A stretch of DNA of 64,000 nt from positions 1 to 64,000 of the forward strand of contig NZ_CAJATU010000110.1 of assembly GCF_903944925.1 (NCBI RefSeq). Reading direction: 5' to 3'. Under the pieces are notes generated by a model. The model ran no database searches. It had not been told where the DNA came from and saw nothing but the letters and a program-made list of their open reading frames with translations. Source of the DNA: an uncultured Rhodopila sp. (GTDB lineage Bacteria > Pseudomonadota > Alphaproteobacteria > Acetobacterales > Acetobacteraceae). The position numbers and the translations under genes were made by a program. This document shows, in pieces, positions 25,069 to 34,113 of this stretch. The number at the start of each line of letters is the position of its first letter. The stretch's first letter is position 1.

Positions 25069-25605
25069 ATGGCAAGCACCGCCGTAAGCGCGCCGCAGAC
25101 CAGCTACACCCTGCCGGCCAAATTTTACCACTGGACCACTGCGGTTCTGATCGCGGCGATGTTCGTCACGATCTGGCTGCGCGGGTTCATGGAAAGCAAG
25201 AGCCCGGCACAGGCGTTCTGGACCAACGCGCATACCTCGCTCGGCATCCTGGTGTTCGGCCTGACGCTCGTCCGGCTCCTGAGCCGGCCGCACGCACCGG
25301 AGTCCGGGGAATCGGCTTTCGCGGAGTTCCTGCGCACGGCGATGCACAGGACCCTGCTGGTTGTCACGCTGCTGCTGCCGATTTCAGGCTTCGTCCGCAT
25401 GTCGGCGAGGAACCGCGTCACCGATTTCTTCGGCTATGCCATTGCTTCGCCGTTCGGCGACGCGCCGTCGATCTATGCCATAGGCCGGGCGCTGCACGGC
25501 GACGCCATGCAATACGTGGTGCTGGCGTTGATCGGACTGCATGTCGTGGCTGCTCTCGGGCATCACTACGTGCTCAAGGATGATACGCTGCGCCGCATGG
25601 TCTGA
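25069..25605 (+). CDS. Cytochrome b561
   Basis: A 178-residue membrane protein with four helices and the haem-ligating histidines in KFYHWTTAVLIAAMFVTIW, NAHTSLGILVFGLTLVRLL, HRTLLVVTLLLPISGF and HVVAALGHHYVLKDDTLRRM. The family transfers electrons between quinones and periplasmic acceptors such as superoxide. The ATG at 25069 was chosen over the earlier one at 25033, since GGAAAAG precedes it and the extra residues are arginine-rich. It appears monocistronic. Confidence 0.9.
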   Translation: MASTAVSAPQTSYTLPAKFYHWTTAVLIAAMFVTIWLRGFMESKSPAQAFWTNAHTSLGILVFGLTLVRLLSRPHAPESGESAFAEFLRTAMHRTLLVVTLLLPISGFVRMSARNRVTDFFGYAIASPFGDAPSIYAIGRALHGDAMQYVVLALIGLHVVAALGHHYVLKDDTLRRMV

Positions 25606-25649
25606 CCGGCGCATGCGGCGATGGGCCTGTCGCCCTTCCTGCCGGTTTC

Positions 25650-25757
25650 CTGCCGCCATGGCGGGCCCAGCCCTCCCTCGCGTGCCCGGTCGCCCGCCAA
25701 CCACGCCGCTGTTTGTGCAGGCAAACGGCCTGGATGCCGACCTCCGTCGGCATGACG
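25650..25757. repeat. Dispersed repeat, ATGCCGAC-type (divergent copy)
   Basis: TGGATGCCGACCTCCGTCGGCAT forms a hairpin (25734-25753) and is preceded by CCATGGCGGGC and an interrupted middle. The same right half occurs at 50313-50395. It separates cytochrome b561 from the convergent small exported protein. Confidence 0.65.
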
Positions 25758-25798
25758 AGGCGGCGCGTCTGAAGGGTCAACATCATCATCGGTTGGCC

Positions 25799-26038
25799 TT
25801 AGTCCCGGGCTTCCTCCACACTGCCCGAGGCGCGCGCCGGCGGCAGAGGCCAAACCGTATCGTCGGATTGTCCCAGCAGATACCCCGGATCGCCGCCCAG
25901 ATCCGCAGCCTGCGGATTCATCGCTTCCGTAACGAAGCGGCCGATCGCCTCCCGCGCCGCCGCATTGCCCGACGTCAGCGCAGCCGCGGTTGCCAGCAGC
26001 AGCGCAGCAACTACAGGCAGATTGTCCCGTTTCCTCAT
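25799..26038 (-). CDS. Small exported protein (79 residues)
   Basis: A signal peptide (RKRDNLPVVAALLLATAAAL, cleavage near GNAAA-RE) is followed by a 50-residue mature part (REAIGRFVTEAMNPQAADLG, then GDPGYLLGQSDDTVWPLPPA). No known family is recognised. The ATG at 26038 has GGAGGG at ideal distance; a longer frame to 26101 lacks one. It is divergent from the thiolase and monocistronic. Confidence 0.7.
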   Translation of the reverse strand: MRKRDNLPVVAALLLATAAALTSGNAAAREAIGRFVTEAMNPQAADLGGDPGYLLGQSDDTVWPLPPARASGSVEEARD

Positions 26039-26219
26039 GACACCCTCCGTTGCACTGTTCGAGCTTACGGCATCGAACATGCCAGTGGCGGAGGGGGCCA
26101 CGCAGTGACCCCGGTCACAGGCCAGCGCCTTGAGGGTTTCGCCGGGAACCTTGATCTTTCAGCCGCTACCGCCGACGCTGAACGGCGCGGCAAATCAAGC
26201 AACATACGGGAGAACGTCC

Positions 26220-27395
26220 ATGGCCGAAGCCTATATCGTCGAAGCCCTGCGCACCGCCGGCGGGCGGCGCAACGGTCGGCTGGCGGGATGGCATCCGGCC
26301 GACATGGCGGGCGAGGTGCTCAGCGCGCTGGTCGAGCGCTCCGGCATCGATCCGGCCGCCGTGGACGACGTCATCATGGGCTGCGTCAGCCAGGGCGGTG
26401 AGCAGGGCTTCCATATCGGGCGCAATGCGGTGATGGCCTCCCGGCTGCCGGACAGCGTGCCGGCCGTCTCGATCGACCGGCAGTGCGGATCGTCGCAGCA
26501 GGCGGTGCAGTTCGCCGCGCAGGCGGTCATGTCGGGCACCCAGGACGTGGTGATCGCCGCCGGGGTGGAAAGCATGACCCGCGTGCCGATGGGATCGAGC
26601 ACGGCGCTGCATGCCAAAGCCGGCCTCGGCAGCGGCCCGTTCAGCCAGCGCATCCAGGCGCGCTACGGCGTTTCCGGCTTCAGCCAGTTCAACGGCGCGC
26701 AAATGATGTCCCACAAATACCGTCTCAGCCGCGACGACCTGGACGCCTACGCGCTGCAAAGCCATCAGCGGGCCGCCGCGGCGACCCTGGCGGGCGCATT
26801 CGAGCGCGAGATCCTGAAGCTGGAGATCACCCTGGCGGACGGAACGACTGCGATGCACGGCACCGACGAGGGCATCCGCTACGATGCGACCCTGGACTCC
26901 ATCCGCTCGGTCAAGCTGCTGGCCGAGGGCGGCACGATCACCGCCGCCAATGCCAGCCAGATCTGCGACGGCGCCTCCGGCGTGCTGGTGGTCGGCGAGC
27001 GGGCGCTGAAACAGCACGGGCTGACGCCGCTTGCCCGCATCCACGCCCTGACGGTGACCGCCGGCGACCCGGTGATCATGCTGGAGGAGCCGATTCCGGC
27101 CACGCGCCGGGCGCTGCGGCGCGCCGGCATGAGCATTGGCGAGATCGACCTGTACGAAGTGAACGAGGCGTTTGCGCCGGTCCCGCTCGCCTGGCTGCGG
27201 GAGTTGGACGCCGATGCGGCGCGGCTGAACGTCAACGGCGGCGCCATCGCGCTCGGTCACCCGCTGGGCGCGTCGGGGACGAAGCTGATGGCGACCTTGA
27301 TCCACGCCTTGCGGGCACGCGGCGGCCGCTACGGATTGCAGACCATGTGCGAGGGCGGTGGCATGGCCAATGTCACCATTGTCGAGGTGCTATAA
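26220..27395 (+). CDS. Acetyl-CoA C-acyltransferase (thiolase)
   Basis: A 391-residue thiolase. The acyl-accepting cysteine is in SIDRQCGSSQQAVQFAAQAV. VNVNGGAIALGHPLGASGTK contains the catalytic histidine, and the second cysteine is in TMCEGGGMANVTIVEVL. It condenses two acetyl-CoA or cleaves 3-ketoacyl-CoA; direction and chain length cannot be read from sequence. GGGAGAA precedes the ATG at 26220. It is a single gene, not linked to phaB or other beta-oxidation genes here. Confidence 0.93.
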   Translation: MAEAYIVEALRTAGGRRNGRLAGWHPADMAGEVLSALVERSGIDPAAVDDVIMGCVSQGGEQGFHIGRNAVMASRLPDSVPAVSIDRQCGSSQQAVQFAAQAVMSGTQDVVIAAGVESMTRVPMGSSTALHAKAGLGSGPFSQRIQARYGVSGFSQFNGAQMMSHKYRLSRDDLDAYALQSHQRAAAATLAGAFEREILKLEITLADGTTAMHGTDEGIRYDATLDSIRSVKLLAEGGTITAANASQICDGASGVLVVGERALKQHGLTPLARIHALTVTAGDPVIMLEEPIPATRRALRRAGMSIGEIDLYEVNEAFAPVPLAWLRELDADAARLNVNGGAIALGHPLGASGTKLMATLIHALRARGGRYGLQTMCEGGGMANVTIVEVL

Positions 27396-27448
27396 CGTTC
27401 TCAATATGAGGCGGCGCGTCCGGCCGCAAGGCGGCTGCGTTTTCCTCC

Positions 27449-27480
27449 GTCATGGTGCGCGCAGGCGCACCATCCACGCC
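27449..27480. repeat. Dispersed palindrome, CGTCATGGTG type
   Basis: ATGGTGCGC/GCGCACCAT with a GCAG loop, followed by CCACGCC. The same layout and the same GCAG loop recur at 46929-46960. Confidence 0.75.
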
Positions 27481-27537
27481 TGCGGTGCCGGTTTGCGCAA
27501 GGGCGGGAAGCGGCGGCCCGGGGCACAATTTTGACGC

Positions 27538-28392
27538 CTATGCGCTGACCGCCCGGTGAATGGCTCGCGCGATCCGCTCGTCGGCAAGGTAGTCGATAAT
27601 CGAATGCGCATCGTCCCGCCGGTTATGGATGTCGCTGATGTTCTCGATGCCGGTGCAGAACGTATCCGCATCGAGCCTGCCATACAGCGCCACGAAGTCG
27701 CGTTCGTCGGCGCCGTTGAGCCAATGGCCGACCTCCGCGGGCTGGGCGAGTTTGGGGGGCTTGATGCAATCCTTGACGGCATTGATTCCAAGTGGGGAAC
27801 CCAGGGTTACAAACAGCGGGACCTGCGGCAAATTCGTTTTCCTGAGTAGCCGGTAAGAAACGATGGTCCCGAGCGAGTGGCTAACGATTACCTGGGGACC
27901 TGGCTTGAAGAATGGGACGACGATTTCGTCCACAGCTTGCGTGACGTGCGGCCTGTTCAAATAGGCATCGACCTGTACAACGAACGACATTCCTATTTCA
28001 CGAAACCATGGAACGCGGCTTTCGAGGACCCGGCCGATGGCCTGGACCCATTCCCAGTTCGCCGGCCCGCGGGAGACGACCTCGGTGCCCAGTTCCGCCC
28101 GGATGTCGGCATCCGAAATCCCGTAGGCATCGGCGAATTCACGGATCATTGCCTCCTCGGTGGGAGATTGCACGGCGCCCGGTGCGCCGCGGCTCACCAC
28201 GGCAGCGCCGCCGTGGAGTTCGCGCGTCAGCCGGTCGAGGACATCACCATAATAGGGCATCTCCGGCTCAATGGCCGGCCTGGCCAGTCCGAGGCGGTCC
28301 CAGGTTCCATAAAGCGACGCCCGCCAGGCGTGCAGGATCTCGGCTGCAGGATGACCCTCCTGACGCATGCCGTGGACAAACACGATCCGCAT
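27538..28392 (-). CDS. Alpha/beta-hydrolase partner of the caspase-like protein
   Basis: A 284-residue protein opening MRIVFVHGMRQEG, an oxyanion-hole strand-turn. The nucleophile elbow is VIVSHSLGTIVSYRLL (Ser about 173, S-H-S-L-G instead of G-x-S-x-G). The remaining triad residues are not certain; candidates are Asp in RLDAD and His in DDAHSI. No signal peptide. It begins two bases after the caspase-like stop, so the two are translationally coupled. The substrate could be a lipid or peptide ester. The coupling to a protease raises the possibility of an effector activated by cleavage. Confidence 0.78.
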   Translation of the reverse strand: MRIVFVHGMRQEGHPAAEILHAWRASLYGTWDRLGLARPAIEPEMPYYGDVLDRLTRELHGGAAVVSRGAPGAVQSPTEEAMIREFADAYGISDADIRAELGTEVVSRGPANWEWVQAIGRVLESRVPWFREIGMSFVVQVDAYLNRPHVTQAVDEIVVPFFKPGPQVIVSHSLGTIVSYRLLRKTNLPQVPLFVTLGSPLGINAVKDCIKPPKLAQPAEVGHWLNGADERDFVALYGRLDADTFCTGIENISDIHNRRDDAHSIIDYLADERIARAIHRAVSA

Positions 28393-28394
28393 TT

Positions 28395-30116
28395 TCAGAT
28401 TTCCCCTTTCTGGATCAAGGCCGCAAACCGGCTTCCGGCCTCGGCGTTGAAGGCTGTCCATACGCTGTCCATCAAGCCCGCCCGCAAGCTGACGAGTTCA
28501 GGCCGAGCCCCATTCTCGGCATCGAGCATTGCCCATCCCCGCGTGAGCATCGGGTAACCGCCGGCGACGGAGATCGTGTCGGGAACGGGGCCCTGGGCAC
28601 GGATCATCGTGGTCGGATCTCCGTAGGCGGACAGCAGAGAAATGATGTCGAATGGCACGAATTGATCGCGGCTGACGAAGTACCACGCGATGTTCGCCAT
28701 TTCGCCGATCCGGCCGCTGCGCTCATAAGCATAGGCCGCAAGCACACCCAGGGCGGGATTGATGTGCTTCACCTTGCGCGCTTCATCTGCGAACGAGTTG
28801 AACTCTCTTGGCGACGCACCGCGATTAACGCTCAGCAGGGCATTCCATTTGGCGACGATAGTCTCGCTCGACAGTATGCGTTTCCTTTGCTCATTGGATG
28901 CGTTCCGCGGAGCGTAATTCAGGCTGTCGGCTCCCTGCTCGCCAACGACGAGCGTGCCGATGAACTGGGGGAGCAAAGTCGCTGCTATCCAAATATTGTT
29001 TTCGGTACGCAGCGCAGCGGAATGCGCCGGTCCACCACCGCGCACATGCCATGATCCCGCCTCCTTAAAGACATCGACCTGAATTCCGGGAGGGACAACA
29101 ATCTCGGTAATCCTGCTGCCGATGATGGTCAGGCTCCGGTTGGTCTGGAAGGTCTCCCTGCCAGTGTAAGACTGAAAAGCCCGGGTGCGTTCAGTCACCT
29201 GGCGTTGTCTGCCGGCCTCGTCCCGCTTCACGCGCGCCCGGGCTTTGTTTGCCCGCGACTTGCCGTCTGCCGGCCGGAGTTTCATACCCTCCAAGAGCCA
29301 GCCCAGCCCGGGAGATCGCCCGCCGGCCATTTCGACCAACACTTTCGGCTGATCTACGGCGGCGATTTGTGCATATTCGTCATTGGGCGGTCTCCAACTG
29401 GGTGTGATTGCGGGATACTGGACGATGCCGCCGGGTATCTGTCCACTCTGAAACGGGACCGTTTTGTTAAGCCAATCCGCCAATGCCCCCGAGGAGATAA
29501 CTTTGCCCTTGGCACGGACCTCGGCAGCGTCCGGTTCCAGCCCGCGAAGCGCCCGCAACAGGCATCGGGCGAAGACGCCGAAAGCTTTCGCGGGATCCTG
29601 GTTCGACACTTCCTGCGCCACATAGCCAATGTCGGTCGATAGGAACTCGTCGTACGGCGACGACAACCCGTTACGCGATGGCGGCGGAAAGATCACCCGG
29701 CCGCTGACCATTGCCGCGGTGTTGAGCGAAGAGCGGCAAGCGTCGCTGAAGACGGCTATTTGGCCGATTCCGCGCCGCCTGGCGTTGCGGATGGACTGCA
29801 GCAAATTAACGGCTTCGTCACTGTCGCTGTCGTAGTTGGAAAGCAGCCAATAATCGCCCGTTTGGGCACAAATACCGTGGCCGGAATAAAAGATCAAAAG
29901 CCGGTCGACATCGTCGTCTAATATAGGCTTGATCTCGGATTTGAGGCGGTCGATCGTGACCGCCTCGTCCTCGTCCGTCACGAGCCTGACGGTATAGTCC
30001 TGGCCCGGTGCGCTCGCCCAGTCCGCGAAGGCGTGAGCGTCATTGACCGCGCCGTCGAGTTTAGGCAACTGGCCGCTCTTCCTGATGCCAATCGCGAGAG
30101 CATATCGCTTGCCCAT
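28395..30116 (-). CDS. Caspase-like (C14) protease with helical C-terminal domain
   Basis: A 573-residue protein. Residues 1-240 form a C14 domain beginning MGKRYALAIGI. The catalytic dyad is His80 in LLIFYSGHGI and Cys127 in AVFSDACRSS. A basic linker (about 315-350) leads to a beta-rich segment, and an all-helical C-terminal region (INPALGVLAAYAYERSGRIG) could be a sensor or interaction module. No signal peptide or membrane helix is seen. The ATG at 30116 is the start of C14 homology; the frame is open upstream to 30272, but the extra residues are basic and low-complexity. First gene of a two-gene operon. Confidence 0.88.
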   Translation of the reverse strand: MGKRYALAIGIRKSGQLPKLDGAVNDAHAFADWASAPGQDYTVRLVTDEDEAVTIDRLKSEIKPILDDDVDRLLIFYSGHGICAQTGDYWLLSNYDSDSDEAVNLLQSIRNARRRGIGQIAVFSDACRSSLNTAAMVSGRVIFPPPSRNGLSSPYDEFLSTDIGYVAQEVSNQDPAKAFGVFARCLLRALRGLEPDAAEVRAKGKVISSGALADWLNKTVPFQSGQIPGGIVQYPAITPSWRPPNDEYAQIAAVDQPKVLVEMAGGRSPGLGWLLEGMKLRPADGKSRANKARARVKRDEAGRQRQVTERTRAFQSYTGRETFQTNRSLTIIGSRITEIVVPPGIQVDVFKEAGSWHVRGGGPAHSAALRTENNIWIAATLLPQFIGTLVVGEQGADSLNYAPRNASNEQRKRILSSETIVAKWNALLSVNRGASPREFNSFADEARKVKHINPALGVLAAYAYERSGRIGEMANIAWYFVSRDQFVPFDIISLLSAYGDPTTMIRAQGPVPDTISVAGGYPMLTRGWAMLDAENGARPELVSLRAGLMDSVWTAFNAEAGSRFAALIQKGEI

Positions 30117-30259
30117 GTTCCGCCCCGCGTTCCCCCGGCACGTTGCCGCTGCCGAACTGTTCATTCTCGAGACGGTCTCGACGGTAGGATATCGATCCGA
30201 AACCGATCCGAGGCGCCGTCGCGGCCGTTGCGAACGATTGTGCATCCGACTGATGCTCA

Positions 30260-30283
30260 TTGGCAATAGCACACCATTGCCAA
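30260..30283. promoter_or_regulatory. Palindromic operator-like site upstream of the caspase operon
   Basis: TTGGCAAT, eight bases, ATTGCCAA. On the minus strand its TTGCCA half could serve as a -35 with CACAAT 18 bases on, so a bound protein would occlude the promoter. It lies 144 bases before the protease start and just beyond the trhA-like stop. Confidence 0.55.
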
Positions 30284-30311
30284 ATGGTCCCCGCAGCCGC
30301 CATGGGCGGGA

Positions 30312-30953
30312 TCAGGCCACGGCGCGGACGATCGCGGCGTAATGGCACGCGGCGGCGGCGAGGACGAAGCCGTGCCAGATCGCCTCCTGGAAGCGCAGCC
30401 GGGAGAGGTGGAAGATGACGCCGACGCTGTAGAGCACGCCGCCGGCGACCAGCAGCGCCGATACCGTTACCGGCAGGCTCAGGATCAGCCCGGGGTCGGA
30501 CACAACCGACCAGCCCATGATCAGATAGAGTGGCACGACGAACGGCTCGACGCGGCGCGGCGCAAGCAGCTTGAACAGGGCGCCGGTGACGGCAATGGCC
30601 CAGATCCCGGCCAGCAGCCCGAGCCGGTAGTCTCCGTCGGGTGAGGCGAGGGTCAGCGGGGTATAGGTCCCGGCGATCATCACGAAGATCGCCGCCTGGT
30701 CGAGATGGCGGTACAGCTCGCGTCGACGGCCGAGCCGCCCCCAGGCGTACAGCGCCGAGCAGCCGACCATCGCCAGCAGCCCCGCGCCGTAGGCCGCCAG
30801 GGCGGCGGCGCGCGGCGCAGTCGTGTGCGGCTGAACCAGCACGCCGAGCGCGACACACCCCGCCACCGCCAACAGCACGTTGATACCTTGCACCACGCCG
30901 TCCGCGATCCGTTCGGACGGGCGTGGCGGGGTGAAATCACGCTTCGTTCGCAT
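30312..30953 (-). CDS. Hemolysin III/TrhA (PAQR-like) membrane protein
   Basis: A 213-residue, seven-helix membrane protein typical of the TrhA/HlyIII group. SERIADGVVQGINVLLAVAG is at the N-terminus. The conserved HLDQAAIFVMIAGTYTPLTL carries the metal-ligand-type His and Asp, and FHLSRLRFQEAIWHGFVLAA carries the C-terminal histidines. It is implicated in membrane-fluidity homeostasis. Two upstream in-frame ATGs (30989, 31070) exist; 30953 gives the usual family length but has no strong ribosome site. Confidence 0.87.
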   Translation of the reverse strand: MRTKRDFTPPRPSERIADGVVQGINVLLAVAGCVALGVLVQPHTTAPRAAALAAYGAGLLAMVGCSALYAWGRLGRRRELYRHLDQAAIFVMIAGTYTPLTLASPDGDYRLGLLAGIWAIAVTGALFKLLAPRRVEPFVVPLYLIMGWSVVSDPGLILSLPVTVSALLVAGGVLYSVGVIFHLSRLRFQEAIWHGFVLAAAACHYAAIVRAVA

Positions 30954-31176
30954 CGGCCGGACAGTAGGCGATCCGGACAGCTTCGTCATCCGGGCCCCGG
31001 CGAGGCTACCCGGAATACGCCGGGCGCGCTTTACTCGGTCGCCGGCAAGGAGGGGCAGGCGAACCTGCAACGGGACAAGCGCTGAGCGGGTAATCTATTC
31101 GTCACCTCGGGGTCACTGTCGCCGCTCCGGCCAGGCTGCTAGGTCCCATTGTCACGGCCGGATGGCGCTGCGCCCC

Positions 31177-31270
31177 GTGTCATGGACGGATTTGGTCCGG
31201 TCACCTTCGACTTGCGGTGCTGCGTGCGGCAAAGTCGTGGAGATGGCCGGCACAAGGTCGGCCATGACAC
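31177..31270. repeat. Long dispersed palindromic repeat, copy 2 (94 bp)
   Basis: GTGTCATGG ... CCATGACAC ends with inner stems, a diverged homologue of the 19317 and 34007 copies. It lies 67 bases upstream of the aceE start, in the leader of the pyruvate dehydrogenase operon. Confidence 0.85.
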
Positions 31271-31337
31271 TTACGGCCGGCGGGGACACAATGAACAGGC
31301 TTCGATTCGGGCAATGTCCCGGGGAGGAAACATCACG

Positions 31338-33992
31338 ATGACCGCACCGAACGATGTCGATTTTGCCGAAACCACCGAATGGGTGGACGCACTGAATGCG
31401 GTTTGGCAGCACCGCGGGCCGGAGCGGGCCAACTTCCTGGTCAATGCCGTGGTCACCGAGGCGCGCCGCGACGGGCTGTTCGTGCCGCACGCGCTGACCA
31501 CCGCCTACCGGAACACCATCCCGGCGGACCAGGAAGCGAAATCCACCGGCAATCGCCAGATCGAGTCGCGCATCCGCTCGCTGATCCGGTGGAACGCGGT
31601 CGCCATCATCCTGCGCGCCAACAAGGAATCCTCGGAACTCGGCGGCCACATCGCCAGCTTCCAGTCCTCGGCGCTGCTGTACGACATCGGCTTCGGGCAT
31701 TTCTGGCATGCCGCGACGGCGGACCATGGCGGCGATCTGCTGTATATTCAGGGCCATGTCTCGCCGGGCATCTATGCACGGGCCTACGTGGAAGGCCGCC
31801 TGTCGGAGCAGCAACTGCTGAATTTCCGCCAGGAGGCCGACGGCAAGGGCATTCCATCCTACCCGCATCCCTGGCTGATGCCGGATTTCTGGCAGTTCCC
31901 CACGGTGTCGATGGGGCTTGGCCCGCTGATGGCGATCTACCAGGCGAAGTTCCTGAAGTACCTGGAAGGGCGCGGGCTGGCGAACACGCGGGATCGCAAG
32001 GTCTGGGGCTTCCTTGGCGACGGCGAGTGCGACGAACCGGAGTCGCTGGGCGCGATCTCGATGGCCGGGCGCGAGGGGTTGGACAATCTAATCTTCGTGA
32101 TCAACTGCAACTTGCAGCGACTGGACGGACCGGTGCGCGGCAACGGCAAGATCATCCAGGAACTTGAAGGCGTCTTCCGCGGCGCCGGGTGGAACGTCAT
32201 CAAGGTCATCTGGGGTTCCGGCTGGGATGCGCTGTTCGCCAAGGACAAGGACGGGATCCTGCTGAAGCGCATGGAGGAATGCGTTGACGGGCAGTACCAG
32301 GACTTCAAAAGCAAGAACGGTGCCTATGTCCGCGAGCACTTCTTCAACTCGCCGGAACTGAAGGCGCTGGTGGATGATCTGAGCGACGAGCAGGTCTGGA
32401 AGCTCAGCCGCGGCGGCCACGATCCCTTCAAGGTGTTCGCCGCCTATGACGCGGCGGTGAAGCACAAGGGGCAGCCGACGGTGATCCTCGCCAAGACGGT
32501 GAAGGGTTATGGGATGGGCGAGTCGGGCGAAGGCCAGATGATCAGCCACCAGGCCAAGAAGATGACCTCGGACGCGCTGAAGCAGTTCCGCGAGCGGTTC
32601 TCGATCCCGATCACCGACCAGCAATTCGAAAAGGTGGAATTCGTCCGCTTTGCCGACGACAGCGCGGAGATGAAGTATCTGCGGGAACGCCGCGCGGCGC
32701 TGGGCGGCTACCTGCCGCACCGGCGGCAGAAATCATCGGCGTTGCAGGCGCCGCCGCTGACGAATTTCCAACGGCTGCTGGACAGCTCGGGCGAGCGGGA
32801 GATTTCCACCACCATGGCGTTCGTGCAGATGCTTGGCACGCTGGTGCGCGACAAGACCATTGGAAAGTTCGTCGTGCCGATCGTTCCCGATGAATCACGG
32901 ACGTTCGGGATGGAGGGGATGTTCCGGCAGCTCGGGATTTACTCTGCTGTAGGACAGTTGTACCGGCCGCAGGACGCCGATCAACTTATGTATTACCGGG
33001 AGGACAAGTCGGGGCAGGTGTTGCAGGAGGGGATCAATGAGGCCGGGGCGATGTCGTCCTGGATCGCGGCGGCGACGTCGTACAGCACCAACGATGTGCC
33101 GATGATTCCGTTCTACATTTATTACTCGATGTTTGGGCTGCAGCGTGTCGGCGACCTGGCCTGGGCGGCGGGCGACATGCGTTGCCGCGGCTTCCTGCTG
33201 GGCGGCACCGCCGGGCGCACGACGTTGAACGGGGAGGGGTTGCAGCATGAGGACGGGCACAGCCATGTGCTGTCGTCGACGATCCCGAACTGCGTTTCCT
33301 ATGACCCGACCTTTGCGTATGAGGTGGTGGTGATCATTCGCGACGGCATCCGGCGGATGTATCAGGAGCAGGAGGATGTTTACTACTACATCACCCTGAT
33401 GAACGAGAACTACCAGCACCCCGGCATGCCGGACGGGGCTGAGGAGGGCATCGTCAAGGGGATGTATCTGCTGAAGGACGGGGATGTTGCCGCCGGGCCG
33501 CGGGTGCAACTGCTTGGTTCCGGGACGATTCTGCGGGAAGTGATCGCGGCCGCTGATCTGCTGCGGGATGACTGGAACGTGGCGAGCGATATCTGGAGCG
33601 TGCCGAGCTTCACGGAACTCCGCCGTGACGGCATGAGCGTGGAGCGGTGGAATTTGCTGCACCCCGGGGAGACGCCGCGCAAGAGCTACGTGGAGACGCT
33701 GCTTGAGAAACGAACCGGGCCGGCGGTTGCGGCGACCGACTACATGCGGATGTATGCGGATCAGATTCGTGAGTGGGTGCCGGGACGGTATGTGACGCTG
33801 GGGACGGACGGATTTGGCCGCAGCGATTACCGGGTCAAGCTGCGGACGTTCTTCGAGGTCAACCGGCACTACGTCACGGTCGCCGCGCTGAAGGCGCTGG
33901 CGGATGAGGGCAAGGTCGACCGCTCGATCGTTGTTGAGGCGATCAAGAAATACGGGATTGATGCCGAGCGGCCGGATCCGTGGACGGTTTGA
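31338..33992 (+). CDS. aceE: Pyruvate dehydrogenase E1, homodimeric type
   Basis: An 884-residue protein, the length of AceE rather than the split alpha/beta E1. The thiamine-diphosphate motif is GDGECDEPE (about residue 227) through to NCNLQRLDGPVRGNGK (about 256). A C-terminal half with FGMEGMFRQLGIYSAVGQLY and AAGDMRCRGFLLGGTAGRTT completes it. It decarboxylates pyruvate and acetylates lipoyl groups of E2. GGGGAGGAAA precedes the ATG at 31338. First gene of aceE-aceF-lpdA. Confidence 0.96.
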   Translation: MTAPNDVDFAETTEWVDALNAVWQHRGPERANFLVNAVVTEARRDGLFVPHALTTAYRNTIPADQEAKSTGNRQIESRIRSLIRWNAVAIILRANKESSELGGHIASFQSSALLYDIGFGHFWHAATADHGGDLLYIQGHVSPGIYARAYVEGRLSEQQLLNFRQEADGKGIPSYPHPWLMPDFWQFPTVSMGLGPLMAIYQAKFLKYLEGRGLANTRDRKVWGFLGDGECDEPESLGAISMAGREGLDNLIFVINCNLQRLDGPVRGNGKIIQELEGVFRGAGWNVIKVIWGSGWDALFAKDKDGILLKRMEECVDGQYQDFKSKNGAYVREHFFNSPELKALVDDLSDEQVWKLSRGGHDPFKVFAAYDAAVKHKGQPTVILAKTVKGYGMGESGEGQMISHQAKKMTSDALKQFRERFSIPITDQQFEKVEFVRFADDSAEMKYLRERRAALGGYLPHRRQKSSALQAPPLTNFQRLLDSSGEREISTTMAFVQMLGTLVRDKTIGKFVVPIVPDESRTFGMEGMFRQLGIYSAVGQLYRPQDADQLMYYREDKSGQVLQEGINEAGAMSSWIAAATSYSTNDVPMIPFYIYYSMFGLQRVGDLAWAAGDMRCRGFLLGGTAGRTTLNGEGLQHEDGHSHVLSSTIPNCVSYDPTFAYEVVVIIRDGIRRMYQEQEDVYYYITLMNENYQHPGMPDGAEEGIVKGMYLLKDGDVAAGPRVQLLGSGTILREVIAAADLLRDDWNVASDIWSVPSFTELRRDGMSVERWNLLHPGETPRKSYVETLLEKRTGPAVAATDYMRMYADQIREWVPGRYVTLGTDGFGRSDYRVKLRTFFEVNRHYVTVAALKALADEGKVDRSIVVEAIKKYGIDAERPDPWTV

Positions 33993-34006
33993 AGGCGGCG
34001 GTTATC

Positions 34007-34098
34007 GTGTCATGGCCGGACCTGGTCCGGCCATCCACGACTTTTCCGCCCCGAACACCGCAAGTCGTGGATGGCCGGGACAAGCCCGGCCATGACAC
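34007..34098. repeat. Long dispersed palindromic repeat, copy 3 (92 bp), inside the PDH operon
   Basis: Nearly the same sequence as the 19317 copy (GTGTCATGGCCGG ends, central CCACGACTTT and GTCGTGG arms). It fills most of the aceE-aceF gap and would form a stable structure in the polycistronic mRNA, possibly setting the ratio of E1 to E2/E3. Confidence 0.92.
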
Positions 34099-34113
34099 AA
34101 AGGGAAACGGCTA

